The notes under the pieces were generated by a model. That model was not told the origin of the DNA. It saw nothing but the letters and a program-made list of their open reading frames with translations, and ran no database searches. Below, one piece after another: positions 47,117 to 55,815 of a DNA stretch of 64,000 nucleotides. The stretch spans positions 1-64,000 of the forward strand of contig JACONG010000010.1 in assembly GCA_014323865.1 (NCBI GenBank). The letters run 5' to 3'. Both the position numbers and the translations under genes were made by a program. Position 1 is the first letter of the stretch. Each line of letters opens with the position of its first letter. This stretch comes from Rhodospirillales bacterium (GTDB taxonomy: Bacteria > Pseudomonadota > Alphaproteobacteria > SP197).

Positions 47117-47364
47117 ACGTGGCTGGCAAACCGATGCTGATCTCCGGATTCGACCTCGAAACCTGCAGCAACGACGGTATCGTCTGCCTGCGTCGGGTCT
47201 TTATCGTTGCACTGTATCGACGTTCTGCGCGAGGCCGTCGAGATCGCGAGCCCTACTGGGCGGTGTCAGGACGGCAAGTCTGTTCGATCTGGCTGCCGCC
47301 CAGTGGTGCGATGGGGAAGTCTGTCATGGCTTTCCCAGTACCGCTTCGGGATGAGGCGGCAAAG
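47117..47364. other. Gene-free stretch after prpE
   Basis: With the preceding repeat this makes about 360 bp with no supported gene. Small open frames here have no recognisable domain or ribosome-binding site. It is probably decayed sequence attached to the MFS pseudogene that follows. Confidence 0.4.
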
Positions 47365-48494
47365 TCAGACGCCGCACATCATGCCGATGCTGGTCACCGT
47401 AAACACGGCCGAGAGCGGCAGGGCGAGCAGCATGACCGCGAAGATGTCCTGCGGCACGACACGGTCGACATCGCGACAGGTCGTGTAAAGCGACGTCATC
47501 TCGCCCGTTCGTGCGGTTTGAACGTGCGGACGAACGGCGCGTTGCCGACGGCATCGAGCAACGCGGCGCACAAACAGGAAAAGAGCATCATGATGATTCC
47601 GACCAGGGGCCAGCCGGCGAGCGCGGTCATGGCAGAGGCGGCAAGTGCGGTGGCGATGTAGCCGAAGATCACGTGCTTGCCCGAAGGGTGCGCCGGGCCG
47701 GCCCCAGAACGACAAACATGGCACTCAACGAGACGATGAGGCCTGCGGTTTCGTCGGATTAGCTGTGGGCGACGCAGTAGATTGGAGCATAGACGAAGAT
47801 CGTGTTTCACCACGACGACCGGATCAGCGCCAGCACATAGGCAAGCAGCACGCGGGGTTGGCGCACGAAGCACGGAATGAAGCGCAGTGGATTGCCCGTG
47901 CCCGCCCGGTGTCGACTTTCGATCGTTGATCAGGTTGCGCACGAAGCAGTAGCCGACGACGCCGATGGTCGTCATCGCGACGAACGGCCACCAGATACCG
48001 AAGTCACTGGTGATCCGGACACCCAGCCACGGGCCGATGGTGAAGGCGAGGCCCAGCATGCTCATGCGCATGGCCTCGAACCGGACGAAACGCTGGCGCA
48101 GGATGCTCTCCATGATGATGACGTTCATCACGATATTGACCGCGAAGAACCCGAAGGTGTACGGCACCGCGGCGACGAAAAGCGCGCCGGCGCTCTCCAG
48201 CGGGAAGAGGAGCGTCGACAGGACGATGCAGACCGTCCCCAGCAGGATCATGCGCATGCGCTTCAGACGTTCCAGCATCATCGGCAACGCCAGAGCACCG
48301 CTCAGGCTAAAGACCCCGATCGCTAGGTAGAATGTGCTGACGGCTTGGGCGGCGCCCAGCAACTCCAGTGCCAGGAGCGGAATCACCGTGAATGGGATCG
48401 CCAGCGCAAGGACGAGCAATCCTTGCAGCAATGTGAACGTGAAGGCGTAGGGCACACCTTCGAGGTTCAGAAGACAGACAAGGGTAGCGTGCAC
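47365..48494 (-). pseudogene. MFS transporter pseudogene
   Basis: Membrane segments of a major-facilitator protein appear in order: AFTFTLLQGLLVLALAIPFT, TFYLAIGVFSLSGALALPMM, GVVGYCFVRNLINDRKS, then a shifted region with in-frame TGA and TAA (SSW stop NTIFVYAPIYCVAHS stop SDETAGLIVSLSAMFVVLG), FGYIATALAASAMTALAGWP in another frame and finally MTSLYTTCRDVDRVVPQDIF to a stop at 47365. Several lesions; not functional. Substrate unknown. Lies downstream of the FAD oxidoreductase and mttB genes on the same strand, so it may once have served that pathway. Confidence 0.75.
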
Positions 48495-48547
48495 AAGGGT
48501 GCCCCGGGCGTGATCCGCAAGCAGGTCACGCCCGGGGCGTCAGCCTT

Positions 48548-49778
48548 TCAAGGATCGGTCCCCGGCATCACGTAGCCTGCGCGGTAGGTCGCAGCGATCT
48601 GCTGCAGGCAGGCGTCGCGCGTCATGTCGTTGGCAAAGCGCGACGGGCGGACAATTGGCAGCGGATAGGGCTCGACGCCGTCGACCATCCAGTCTGCGAG
48701 AAACCTGCCGGAGCCGCCACCGGTGCCGATCCCGATGGCGAAGCCGGCGGCAAGCCACAGGCCGGGGTGGCTCTCGACCGGCCCGAGCATGGGACAGCCG
48801 TCCGGCGCATAGCAGATCGGGCCGTTGTTGACTGTCTTGATGCCGGCACGTCCGAAGGCCGGCAGGCGCTCCATCACCCGCACAAGGTGCGGCTCGAGCC
48901 GCTCCGTGTCGGGCGACAGAAGCGCGTTGGTGAAGTCGGGCGGAATGCCGTCGATCGCCCAGAACTTCGGCTCGGACTCGTAGACCCCGCACAGAAAGCC
49001 CCCGCGCTCCTGCCGCGTGTTCGACGGCACCCAGGGATCGCGCACCGTCGGGACCTCGAAATCGAGCGCTTGCAGTTCCGGTACGGTGTCGGTGATGACC
49101 TCGTGATGCTCCAACGCATAGAGCGGAAGGTTGAGCCCGAGCGGTGCGACGAGCTCCCGGGTCCAGAAGCTCGCGGCCAGGACGACGTGTTCAGCGTGCA
49201 CCATACCGTCATCGGTCTCGAGCTCCCAGCCGTCGCCGGCTTGCCGGATCGCGTGGACGTGGCAGTGACGTTTGACCCCGGGCGCCCCGCTTGCGTGCTG
49301 CCGCAGCAAGGGCGTGGGTTGCGCCCGAGGAGTCACAGTGTCCGTCGGTCGGCGTATGGGCGGCGCCGAACAGACATTCGACATTGAGCAGCGGATGAAT
49401 CTCGGCGACTTCTGCCGGTCCGATCACGTGATAGGGAACGCCCATCTCCTCGTACATCGGCACGAGGCGCTGATAGGCCGCGAGTTCCGCCGCACTGGTC
49501 GCAAGCCGCAGGCTGCCCGCCGGGTGGAAGCCGACCGACGGGTCCGATTCCGTCTCAGTCTCAAGATAGGTTGCCACGGACTCGACGAACAGTCGGGTGA
49601 TGCTGGTGTAGTGGCCGAAGAAGGTAGCGTTCCCGGCGGCGTGCCAGGTCGATCCCGATGTCAGCGCGTGTCGCTCGAGCAGCAGCGTGTCGGTCCAGCC
49701 GCGTTTGGCAAGGGCGAACAGCACACTGCCGCCGACGATGCCGCCACCGACGATGGCGACCCTGACGCGGTCGGTCAT
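48548..49778 (-). pseudogene. FAD-dependent amine oxidoreductase (DAO family) with one frameshift
   Basis: From ATG 49778, VRVAIVGGGIVGGSVLFALA is a dinucleotide-binding loop, followed by ERHALTSGSTWHAAGNATFF as in dimethylglycine/sarcosine dehydrogenases. The frame shifts near 49290 (one extra base in a GGGGCGCCCGGGG run) and continues AEHVVLAASFWTRELVAPLG to AAGFAIGIGTGGGSGRFLAD and a stop at 48548. The folate-binding C-terminal domain of full-length dimethylglycine dehydrogenase is absent. Overlaps the mttB-like gene stop (ATGA), suggesting sequential demethylation in one pathway. Confidence 0.75.
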
Positions 49779-51334
49779 GCGGCTGTGTCCCTCAGCCAGA
49801 CGGGATCGAGCATGATCGGGAATTGCTCACGGATGCGGGCGTCGGTCTTGGCGTCGATCTGGACCGGCATGTGGTTCGCAAGGACCGAGCGGGCATGCTC
49901 GGTGGCGCGATCCCACATGTCCTGCGAGCCCGCATCCATCCAGTCGTCGGGCGAGGACCGATCCGCGTAGCGCGGGTAGATGTATTCGGTCTCCATCAGC
50001 TCCATGGTTTGCTGCGCGCCGAGATAATGGCCGGGCCCATCGACGGTTTCGGCGACCACGTCGACCGACAAAGTCTCGTCGGTCACCTCAATGCCGCGCG
50101 CGATCCGGCGGATCACGCTCAGCATCTCGTCGTCGATGATCAGCGCCTCATGGGAGCAACCGAGCAGGCTCGCGAGCATACCCGCCGACTCCCAGACGAA
50201 GCCGCCGCCCGACATGGCCGCCGTGGCCATGGTGAGGCCCTTCTCGAAGCCTGCCTGGTTATCCGGCAGCTTTGAGTCGGTCATGCCGGAGCCGCAGCCT
50301 CCCGGGATGCCATAGAACGCCGCCATCTGCCCGGCGCCAGCGCAAAGCAGGGCCTGCTCGCCGCCGCCGCCGCTGAAGGCGCCGGTCCGGAGATCAGAGA
50401 CAAAGAGCCAATTGCCCATGGCGACGGGATAGCCGGGGCTCAGCATGTTGACGATGCAGAGCGAGGCCAGCGATTCCGCACAACCCTGGGCCAGCGCACC
50501 CGCCAGCGCGGCAGGCGAGGTCGCACCGGCCTGCGGTCCCGTCAGGCAATGGAGCGGCATGCCGATGTCGATCGCCGCGCAGGCCGCATCCAAGCTGTCC
50601 TGAGAGAAGGTCATGGGCGAGACCACGGTGGTCGCGTGGATCGTGCAGAACGGTCGTTTGGCGAAGGCGCCGTCACCGCCTGCCAGAAGATCGAGCATCG
50701 GGAGCGAGGCAGTGACGTTTTCGCCGTTCGCATAGCTGGTGGCGATGTGTTTCTTCGTGCCCGCCGCGCAGGCGTAGATCGAGTTGATGTCGAAGGCGAA
50801 GACGTCCTCGACGTCCGTGATCACCACGGGGCGGGTGATCCACTGCAGGTTCTCTAGCGTGTTGCAGACCCGGGCGATATCGTAGAGGTCGCGCAGGGTG
50901 CTGGGCCGATACTGGCGGGTGTCGATGTCGAGTATCTTCACGGCCGCGCCGCCTGTGCAGAAGTTCACCGTGCCGTTGCGCGCTTCGAAGTCGTATGCGG
51001 GATCGCGTCCGTGCACCACGTAACTCTTTGCCGCGCCGGCGAGCAGGTCCTCGACCAAGGCACGCGGAAAGAGGAGGCGGCCCGACTCCGAGAGCGAGCA
51101 GCCTGCCGCGAGCGCGGTCTCCTGAACACGGTCCGTCGGGGTTGCCATCCCGACCGTTTCCAGCAGGGTCAGCGCGGCGTCATGAACACGCGCGACGTCG
51201 CCGTCGCTGAGAGGCCGGAAGACCTGGGCCAACGGACTTCCCGCGACCATGTCCGTCGACTGGCGCCGGGACTCGCGGTCCCGGCGACGCTTTTCGCGTC
51301 CTCGACGGGCAACGGAGGTGTTCGTATCGGTCAT
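49775..51334 (-). CDS. Trimethylamine methyltransferase-like protein (MttB superfamily)
   Basis: 519 residues from ATG 51334 (MTDTNTSVARRGREKRRRDR); longer in-frame extensions upstream lack support. MttB-family blocks: NFCTGGAAVKILDIDTRQYR, YACAAGTKKHIATSYANGEN, GPQAGATSPAALAGALAQGC, VSDLRTGAFSGGGGEQALLC and GSGMTDSKLPDNQAGFEKGL. No amber codon interrupts it, so it is a non-pyrrolysine homologue, a class that includes glycine betaine:corrinoid methyltransferases. No corrinoid protein gene is nearby. Substrate: probably a quaternary amine, from family and neighbours only. Confidence 0.88.
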   Translation of the reverse strand: MTDTNTSVARRGREKRRRDRESRRQSTDMVAGSPLAQVFRPLSDGDVARVHDAALTLLETVGMATPTDRVQETALAAGCSLSESGRLLFPRALVEDLLAGAAKSYVVHGRDPAYDFEARNGTVNFCTGGAAVKILDIDTRQYRPSTLRDLYDIARVCNTLENLQWITRPVVITDVEDVFAFDINSIYACAAGTKKHIATSYANGENVTASLPMLDLLAGGDGAFAKRPFCTIHATTVVSPMTFSQDSLDAACAAIDIGMPLHCLTGPQAGATSPAALAGALAQGCAESLASLCIVNMLSPGYPVAMGNWLFVSDLRTGAFSGGGGEQALLCAGAGQMAAFYGIPGGCGSGMTDSKLPDNQAGFEKGLTMATAAMSGGGFVWESAGMLASLLGCSHEALIIDDEMLSVIRRIARGIEVTDETLSVDVVAETVDGPGHYLGAQQTMELMETEYIYPRYADRSSPDDWMDAGSQDMWDRATEHARSVLANHMPVQIDAKTDARIREQFPIMLDPVWLRDTAA

Positions 51335-51479
51335 TGACAGCGGTCCTGTGGCGATCTCTCGGAGCGTGACGAATAGTCTGAATCGCGATCGAGGACCGCA
51401 GAAGGAGCCAGATGATGACAATAATGGGTCCAGGCGTGGGGTGCAGTCAGCGATCACCTTGCGCCAGAATTCCACGGCC

Positions 51480-52060
51480 GCAGTGTTTTCGGGTACCTGA
51501 GACACCTGCCATCGTCTGGCGAAACGCCCGAAGGCTTCGACCGCGGTGCGACGGCCGACATCGCGCTCGATGCACTCGCCTGGGCGGAGGCCGCTGTCGA
51601 GCGCATGTCGCGCGTGCGTGCCTGGTTTGGATGCCGCCTTTCCTTTCCCATGTGGCCGAGAACTTCCCCGAGCTTGATGTCGCTTATGACGTGACGTTGC
51701 CCGACGACACCCTGGATGCGCTGGCGCGCGGACGCATCGATGTCGCCGTCTTTCCGCGGGCCCCGCCGGAGCAGCACGTCTTTGTACGCGTGCTGTTCGA
51801 GGACGATCTTGTCGCATGTCGGTACGCAGACGGTGCTGGCGATCAGAGCTGAATTGATCCCTCTGTTTTCCATGACTGGACCGACATCACCGAAGAGGAC
51901 AATCCCGTCTAGGACCCCGGGTTTGTCGCGAGGCTCCAACCGGCCGGCGTGAAGCTGCTTCGGATCCTGCCGGCGGTCTCCTTCATCATCCCTTGCCGAT
52001 CTGGTCGCGGGCGGCGTCGGCCGCACCATCGTTCAGGCAGCGCTTCGACGCGGCGCTTGA
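51480..52060 (+). pseudogene. LysR-type regulator effector-domain pseudogene
   Basis: Plus-strand fragments DIALDALAWAEAAVERMSRV (linker helix), PPFLSHVAENFPELDVAYDV, TLPDDTLDALARGRIDVAVF, PRAPPEQHVFVRVLFEDDLV and, in a shifted frame, DPGFVARLQPAGVKLLRI match a LysR substrate-binding domain. Frameshifts and a TAG near 51910 break it, and no DNA-binding helix-turn-helix is left upstream. Divergent from the mttB-like operon, which it may once have controlled. Confidence 0.45.
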
Positions 52061-52218
52061 TCGCGCCGACGTCACGTGCCGCTGCCTCGGACCCGGTGGC
52101 TCGTCGGTTTCGCGGTACGTGGCCTATCGACGGAAGGACCGGGGTGGCATGTCCGCAAAACACCTGTTCGAGCGACTGTTCCACTGGTTCGCCCGGAAGG
52201 ACGCCACCTCCGATCCGA

Positions 52219-52860
52219 TCAACCTGCCGGACTGAGCTGCGCGAGCTTGATCGGTCCCGGTGAGACCCAGAAGCAGAAGGTGAAGAGCGGCGTTTTCTGC
52301 GTGATCATCTCATGCGGCAGCCACGGCGTGTTGTGGATCGGCTCGCCCGCGGGTCGCAGCCTTGGTTTCTCGTCGTCCTGGCTCCACAGCGTGTCGCCGC
52401 CGAAGGGAAAGTAGATTTCCTCGGCCTCGTGATAGTAGCGCGGATAGTGGCGCCCCGGGCCGATCACGAAGAAGGCGGCGATCACCCGGTCGTGCGGGAT
52501 CAGCGCGTCGTAGCCCAGAATGTTGGCGTAGCAGTAGTTCGCCATGTACTCATCGCCGAGCGCCTCGCGGTAATGCTCAGTGCGGATCCACCGCAAATGC
52601 GGTTCGAAGGCTGCGAAGGCGCGGGCGAGATCCGCCATCGGTCCGTCCTCGGCCATCGCAAGGGCGCTCTTGAGGTGACGGCAGCCGGGCAGGCGCAGAG
52701 GTTCCGGCGGCGGCCATGGCAGGTCGGCTCCTTCAAGGGCCTCGATCAACGTCCCGATGGGGCGCGCCTGATCGGGGCAGGCACCCGCCCGCTCGTTTAG
52801 GAACCGCAGAATCTTTGTGCGCAGAACGCCGAAGCTGGTCTCGATGGACATGCCATTCAT
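52219..52860 (-). CDS. DMSP lyase-like cupin (DddL/DddQ family)
   Basis: 213 residues. The C-terminal cupin reads FFVIGPGRHYPRYYHEAEEI, YFPFGGDTLWS, then IHNTPWLPHEM and FTFCFWVSPG, following the DMSP-lyase pattern (YP.H.H.AEE.Y, H....PH.M). Such enzymes split dimethylsulfoniopropionate into DMS and acrylate. One expected metal-binding His is Tyr here (PRYYH instead of P.H.H; codon TAC for CAC), so activity is uncertain. The start ATG overlaps the peroxiredoxin stop by four bases. Confidence 0.65.
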   Translation of the reverse strand: MNGMSIETSFGVLRTKILRFLNERAGACPDQARPIGTLIEALEGADLPWPPPEPLRLPGCRHLKSALAMAEDGPMADLARAFAAFEPHLRWIRTEHYREALGDEYMANYCYANILGYDALIPHDRVIAAFFVIGPGRHYPRYYHEAEEIYFPFGGDTLWSQDDEKPRLRPAGEPIHNTPWLPHEMITQKTPLFTFCFWVSPGPIKLAQLSPAG

Positions 52861-53510
52861 CCGTTCAGGGTAGCCATGGCGTTGAGCGCGTCGACAACAT
52901 CGGCCGGTTCGGCCCGCTCACGATCATCCGGATGGGCTGAAGCGAAGGCGCTCTTGCGGTCCTGGCCGACAACGAACACCGCCGGTACCGGGAGCTCCTA
53001 GCTCTCGTCATCGTTGATCTTGCCGAGGTCGAGGCCGTTCCGCTCATAGAGCGGCCGGGACTCGTCGTCGAGCCGGTAGACAAGGCCGAACGTCCTCGCG
53101 GTCTGGTTGCCGGGATCGCTCAGGATTTCCAGCGAGAGCGCATCGATTTCATCCTCGGTCAACGAACCGTCGGGCGCTTCCGGCGAAATCGCCACCAACG
53201 ACGTTTTGCATGCCTTGATGTCCGGCAAAGCGAGTTGGTAGGCCGCGAGTTCGGCGCTGCAATAGGGACACCAGCGGCCGCGATAGAAGACCAGAACCAC
53301 TGGCCCCTGCATCAGCAGCGCCCGTAACGCGGTCGCGTTGCCGCGGGCATCGGACAGAATGAAGCTGGGCGCATCGTCACCAACCTTCTGGGCGCGCGTT
53401 CCGGCGCCGCTGTTGGCGTTGACAATGCGGTTGACCATGGTGCCGATCGAGGCGGCGAGGTCGGACGGCAGCGTGTTCTCGATGGAGCTCAGTTCGGCTT
53501 GCAGGCTCAT
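52857..53510 (-). pseudogene. Peroxiredoxin-like (AhpC/TSA) gene with a single in-frame TAG
   Basis: From ATG 53510 (MSLQAELSSIENTLPSDLAA) the thioredoxin-fold core has VVLVFYRGRWCPYCSAELAA (peroxidatic CxxC-type site). TAG occurs at 52998-53000 after INDDES, exactly where relatives have Trp (DSW.LPVPA), and the frame continues ELPVPAVFVVGQDRKSAFAS to a TGA that overlaps the next gene's ATG. With TAG the product loses its last 47 residues, including strands of the core, so it is probably inactive unless the stop is suppressed. Confidence 0.75.
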
Positions 53511-53589
53511 GTCTCGGGCTCGCAGGTGGTTGTCAGCGGCGGAGCAAATCCGATATTGGTTGCCAAGACCCTCCAGACAACGGCTTGGC

Positions 53590-54153
53590 ATGACATCAGA
53601 TGCACCGCCTCGCTGGCTGACGCCAGCGACCGAATACGGCCCGCTTGCGGTGTTCTTCGTCGCCTATCTGATGTCGGATCTGATGACCGCGACGGTGGCC
53701 CTGATGGTGGCCACGCTCTGTGCGCTGGCTCTTGGCTACGGCGTGGCGCGTCACGTGCCGAAGATGGCTCTGGTTGCTGCCGGGTTCGTCGGCGTCTTCG
53801 GAGCCCTCACGCTGATCCTGCAGGACGACACCTTCATCAAGATGAAGCCGACCATCGTTCAGCTCCTGTTCGCCGTGCTGCTGGCCGGCGGTCTGGCGCT
53901 GGGCAAGTCGCCGCTGCAGTTCGTCGTGGGCAAGGCGCTTGGTCTTGATGATGCGGGCTGGAGGGGCCTGACGCTGCGCTTTGCCGTGTTCTTCGTTGCC
54001 ATGGCCGCGCTCAACGAGTTGGTCTGGCGTACCCAGAGCGAGCTCATCTGGGTGAACTTTAAGGTGTTCGGTCTCATGGCGCTGACGATCGGCTTCACGC
54101 TGTCCCAGATTCCGTTCATGAACAGGCACATGAAACCGGACGACGAGAGCTAG
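53590..54153 (+). CDS. yciB: Inner membrane septation protein YciB/IspZ
   Basis: 187 residues from ATG 53590 with about five membrane helices (YGPLAVFFVAYLMSDLMTAT, ALVAAGFVGVFGALTLILQD, TIVQLLFAVLLAGGLALGKS). The DDTFIKMKPTIVQLLF and WRTQSELIWVNFKVFG blocks are typical of the family, which links cell division and envelope elongation. Divergent from the peroxiredoxin gene. Confidence 0.9.
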   Translation: MTSDAPPRWLTPATEYGPLAVFFVAYLMSDLMTATVALMVATLCALALGYGVARHVPKMALVAAGFVGVFGALTLILQDDTFIKMKPTIVQLLFAVLLAGGLALGKSPLQFVVGKALGLDDAGWRGLTLRFAVFFVAMAALNELVWRTQSELIWVNFKVFGLMALTIGFTLSQIPFMNRHMKPDDES

Positions 54154-54252
54154 CGGCGTTAACCCTACCACCAAGAATTCCGCATTTGTCGCCCGTGGTG
54201 CCTGACGACTAGGCTTAATCTTCCTCATGCCTGACACGGGCAGGCTGTGACG

Positions 54253-55815
54253 ATGGACGAGGCCCAGACCGCGAAACCGCAACGCCGGGGACGCAGTGCG
54301 CGCCATGCCGAGCGCGCCGCGCCGCTTCCGCCCGACGAACGGGCGGTTTGGCCTGGCATGTCCGGCGGGCGTTACCAGCCGCTCTCCGACAGCGATGTGG
54401 CACAGGTCCAGGAGGCTGTCATGCGGCTGCTGGAGGACATCGGATTCGCCGGCGCGATTCCGCCGATGATTGAGCGCGTGTCCGAGCGTGGCGGCTGGGT
54501 CTGCGAGCACGGGCGGCTTCACTTTCCCCGCGCCCTCGTCGAGGACATCCTGGCGCGTAGCCGGAAGCGTTTCGTTGCGCACGGTCAGACCCCGGAGCAC
54601 GACCTTGAGATCGCCGACGGTCGCGTGCATTTCGGTTCCGGTGGCGCCTCGCCCAACATCGTCGACCTGGACACCGGGCTTTATCGCGGGGCGAACCTGG
54701 CCGATCTTTACGATGTCGCTCGCATTGTCGACACGCTGCCCAACATCCATTTCTACGACCGCTCGCTCGTCGCCCGTGACGTGGAGGACGTGCGCGCGTT
54801 CGATCTCAACACCGCCTACGCCATCCTCTCGGGCACGGCCAAGCACGTCGGCACCAGCATCACGGTGGCGGACAACGTTGAGGATGTCGTAGCGCTGTTC
54901 GACACGGTCGCGGGCGGCGAGGGTCGGTACCGCAAGCGGCCATTCGCCATGCTGCTGTCCTGCCATGTCGTTCCGCCCATGCGCTTCGCCGAAGAGGCGC
55001 TTTGGGTCATCGAAAAGGCGATCCCGCTCGGCATGCCGGTCATGCTGGTCTCGGCCGGGCAGGCCGGAGCGACAGCGCCGGTCAAACTCGCCGGCACGGT
55101 CGCCCAGGCCGTCGCCGAGGCGCTCGCGGGACTGGTCTACTGCAATCTGATCGACCCAGAAGCTACTGTTATCACTGGCCCCAAACCGATCGTCTCGGAT
55201 CTGCGCACGGGTGCGATGTGCGGCGGCAGCGGCGAGCAGGCGATCGTCGCTGCGGCGACCACCCAGATGGCGCGCCAATACGGCATTCCCTGCAGCGTGA
55301 TGGCGGGGATCTCCGACTCCAAGATCCCGGACGCCCAATCGGGCTATGAGAAGGGCTACACGATCACGCTGGCAGCCCAGGCCGGCTGCTCCATGGTAAC
55401 CCAGACCTGCGGCATGCAGGCAAGTCTTCTGGGACTGACGATGGAAGGTTACGTCATCGACAACGACATGCTGGGTGCCATCCTGAGAACCGTGCGCGGC
55501 ATCGAGGTCAGCGATGAAAGCCTCTCGGTCGAGACCATTCGTGATGTGGTGCTGGGCGAGGGGCACTATCTCGGCCACGCCCAGACGCTCGAGAACATGA
55601 CCCGCGACTATCTCTACCCCGACATCGCCGACCGCCTCTCGCCCTCCGACTGGGAGGAGAAGGGGGGTAGGGACATCCGCGACCGGGCCAGGGACGAGGT
55701 CCGGCGCATCCTCGCCTCGCACTATCCCCGCCACATCGACGATGCGACCGATCGGCGTCTGCGCGAGCGTTTCCCGATCAGGCTGCCGCGGGAGCGAATG
55801 GCTCCGGCACCATGA
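54253..55815 (+). CDS. Trimethylamine methyltransferase-like protein (MttB superfamily), third copy
   Basis: 520 residues from ATG 54253 (GTG 54247 is an alternative). Same architecture as the copy at 49775: basic N-terminus, VHFGSGGASPNIVDLDTGLY, AYAILSGTAKHVGTSITVAD, SAGQAGATAPVKLAGTVAQA, VSDLRTGAMCGGSGEQAIVA and MAGISDSKIPDAQSGYEKGY. No amber codon. First gene of an operon with a 4Fe-4S flavoprotein and a TPP enzyme, joined by a four-base overlap, so it very likely acts on the same substrate chain. Confidence 0.88.
   Translation: MDEAQTAKPQRRGRSARHAERAAPLPPDERAVWPGMSGGRYQPLSDSDVAQVQEAVMRLLEDIGFAGAIPPMIERVSERGGWVCEHGRLHFPRALVEDILARSRKRFVAHGQTPEHDLEIADGRVHFGSGGASPNIVDLDTGLYRGANLADLYDVARIVDTLPNIHFYDRSLVARDVEDVRAFDLNTAYAILSGTAKHVGTSITVADNVEDVVALFDTVAGGEGRYRKRPFAMLLSCHVVPPMRFAEEALWVIEKAIPLGMPVMLVSAGQAGATAPVKLAGTVAQAVAEALAGLVYCNLIDPEATVITGPKPIVSDLRTGAMCGGSGEQAIVAAATTQMARQYGIPCSVMAGISDSKIPDAQSGYEKGYTITLAAQAGCSMVTQTCGMQASLLGLTMEGYVIDNDMLGAILRTVRGIEVSDESLSVETIRDVVLGEGHYLGHAQTLENMTRDYLYPDIADRLSPSDWEEKGGRDIRDRARDEVRRILASHYPRHIDDATDRRLRERFPIRLPRERMAPAP

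Noticed and set aside
23363-53000. Genome-wide TAG reassignment
   Set aside because: rplB, rpsI, rpsM and pntB all end in TAG at their normal family lengths, the expected residues at the interrupted sites differ (Trp, Tyr, Lys), and many of the same genes also carry frameshifts.
54253-55815. Pyrrolysine-type MttB
   Set aside because: The MttB-like genes have no in-frame TAG at the conserved SDSK/TDSK-PD-Q region, and no pyl genes are in the window.
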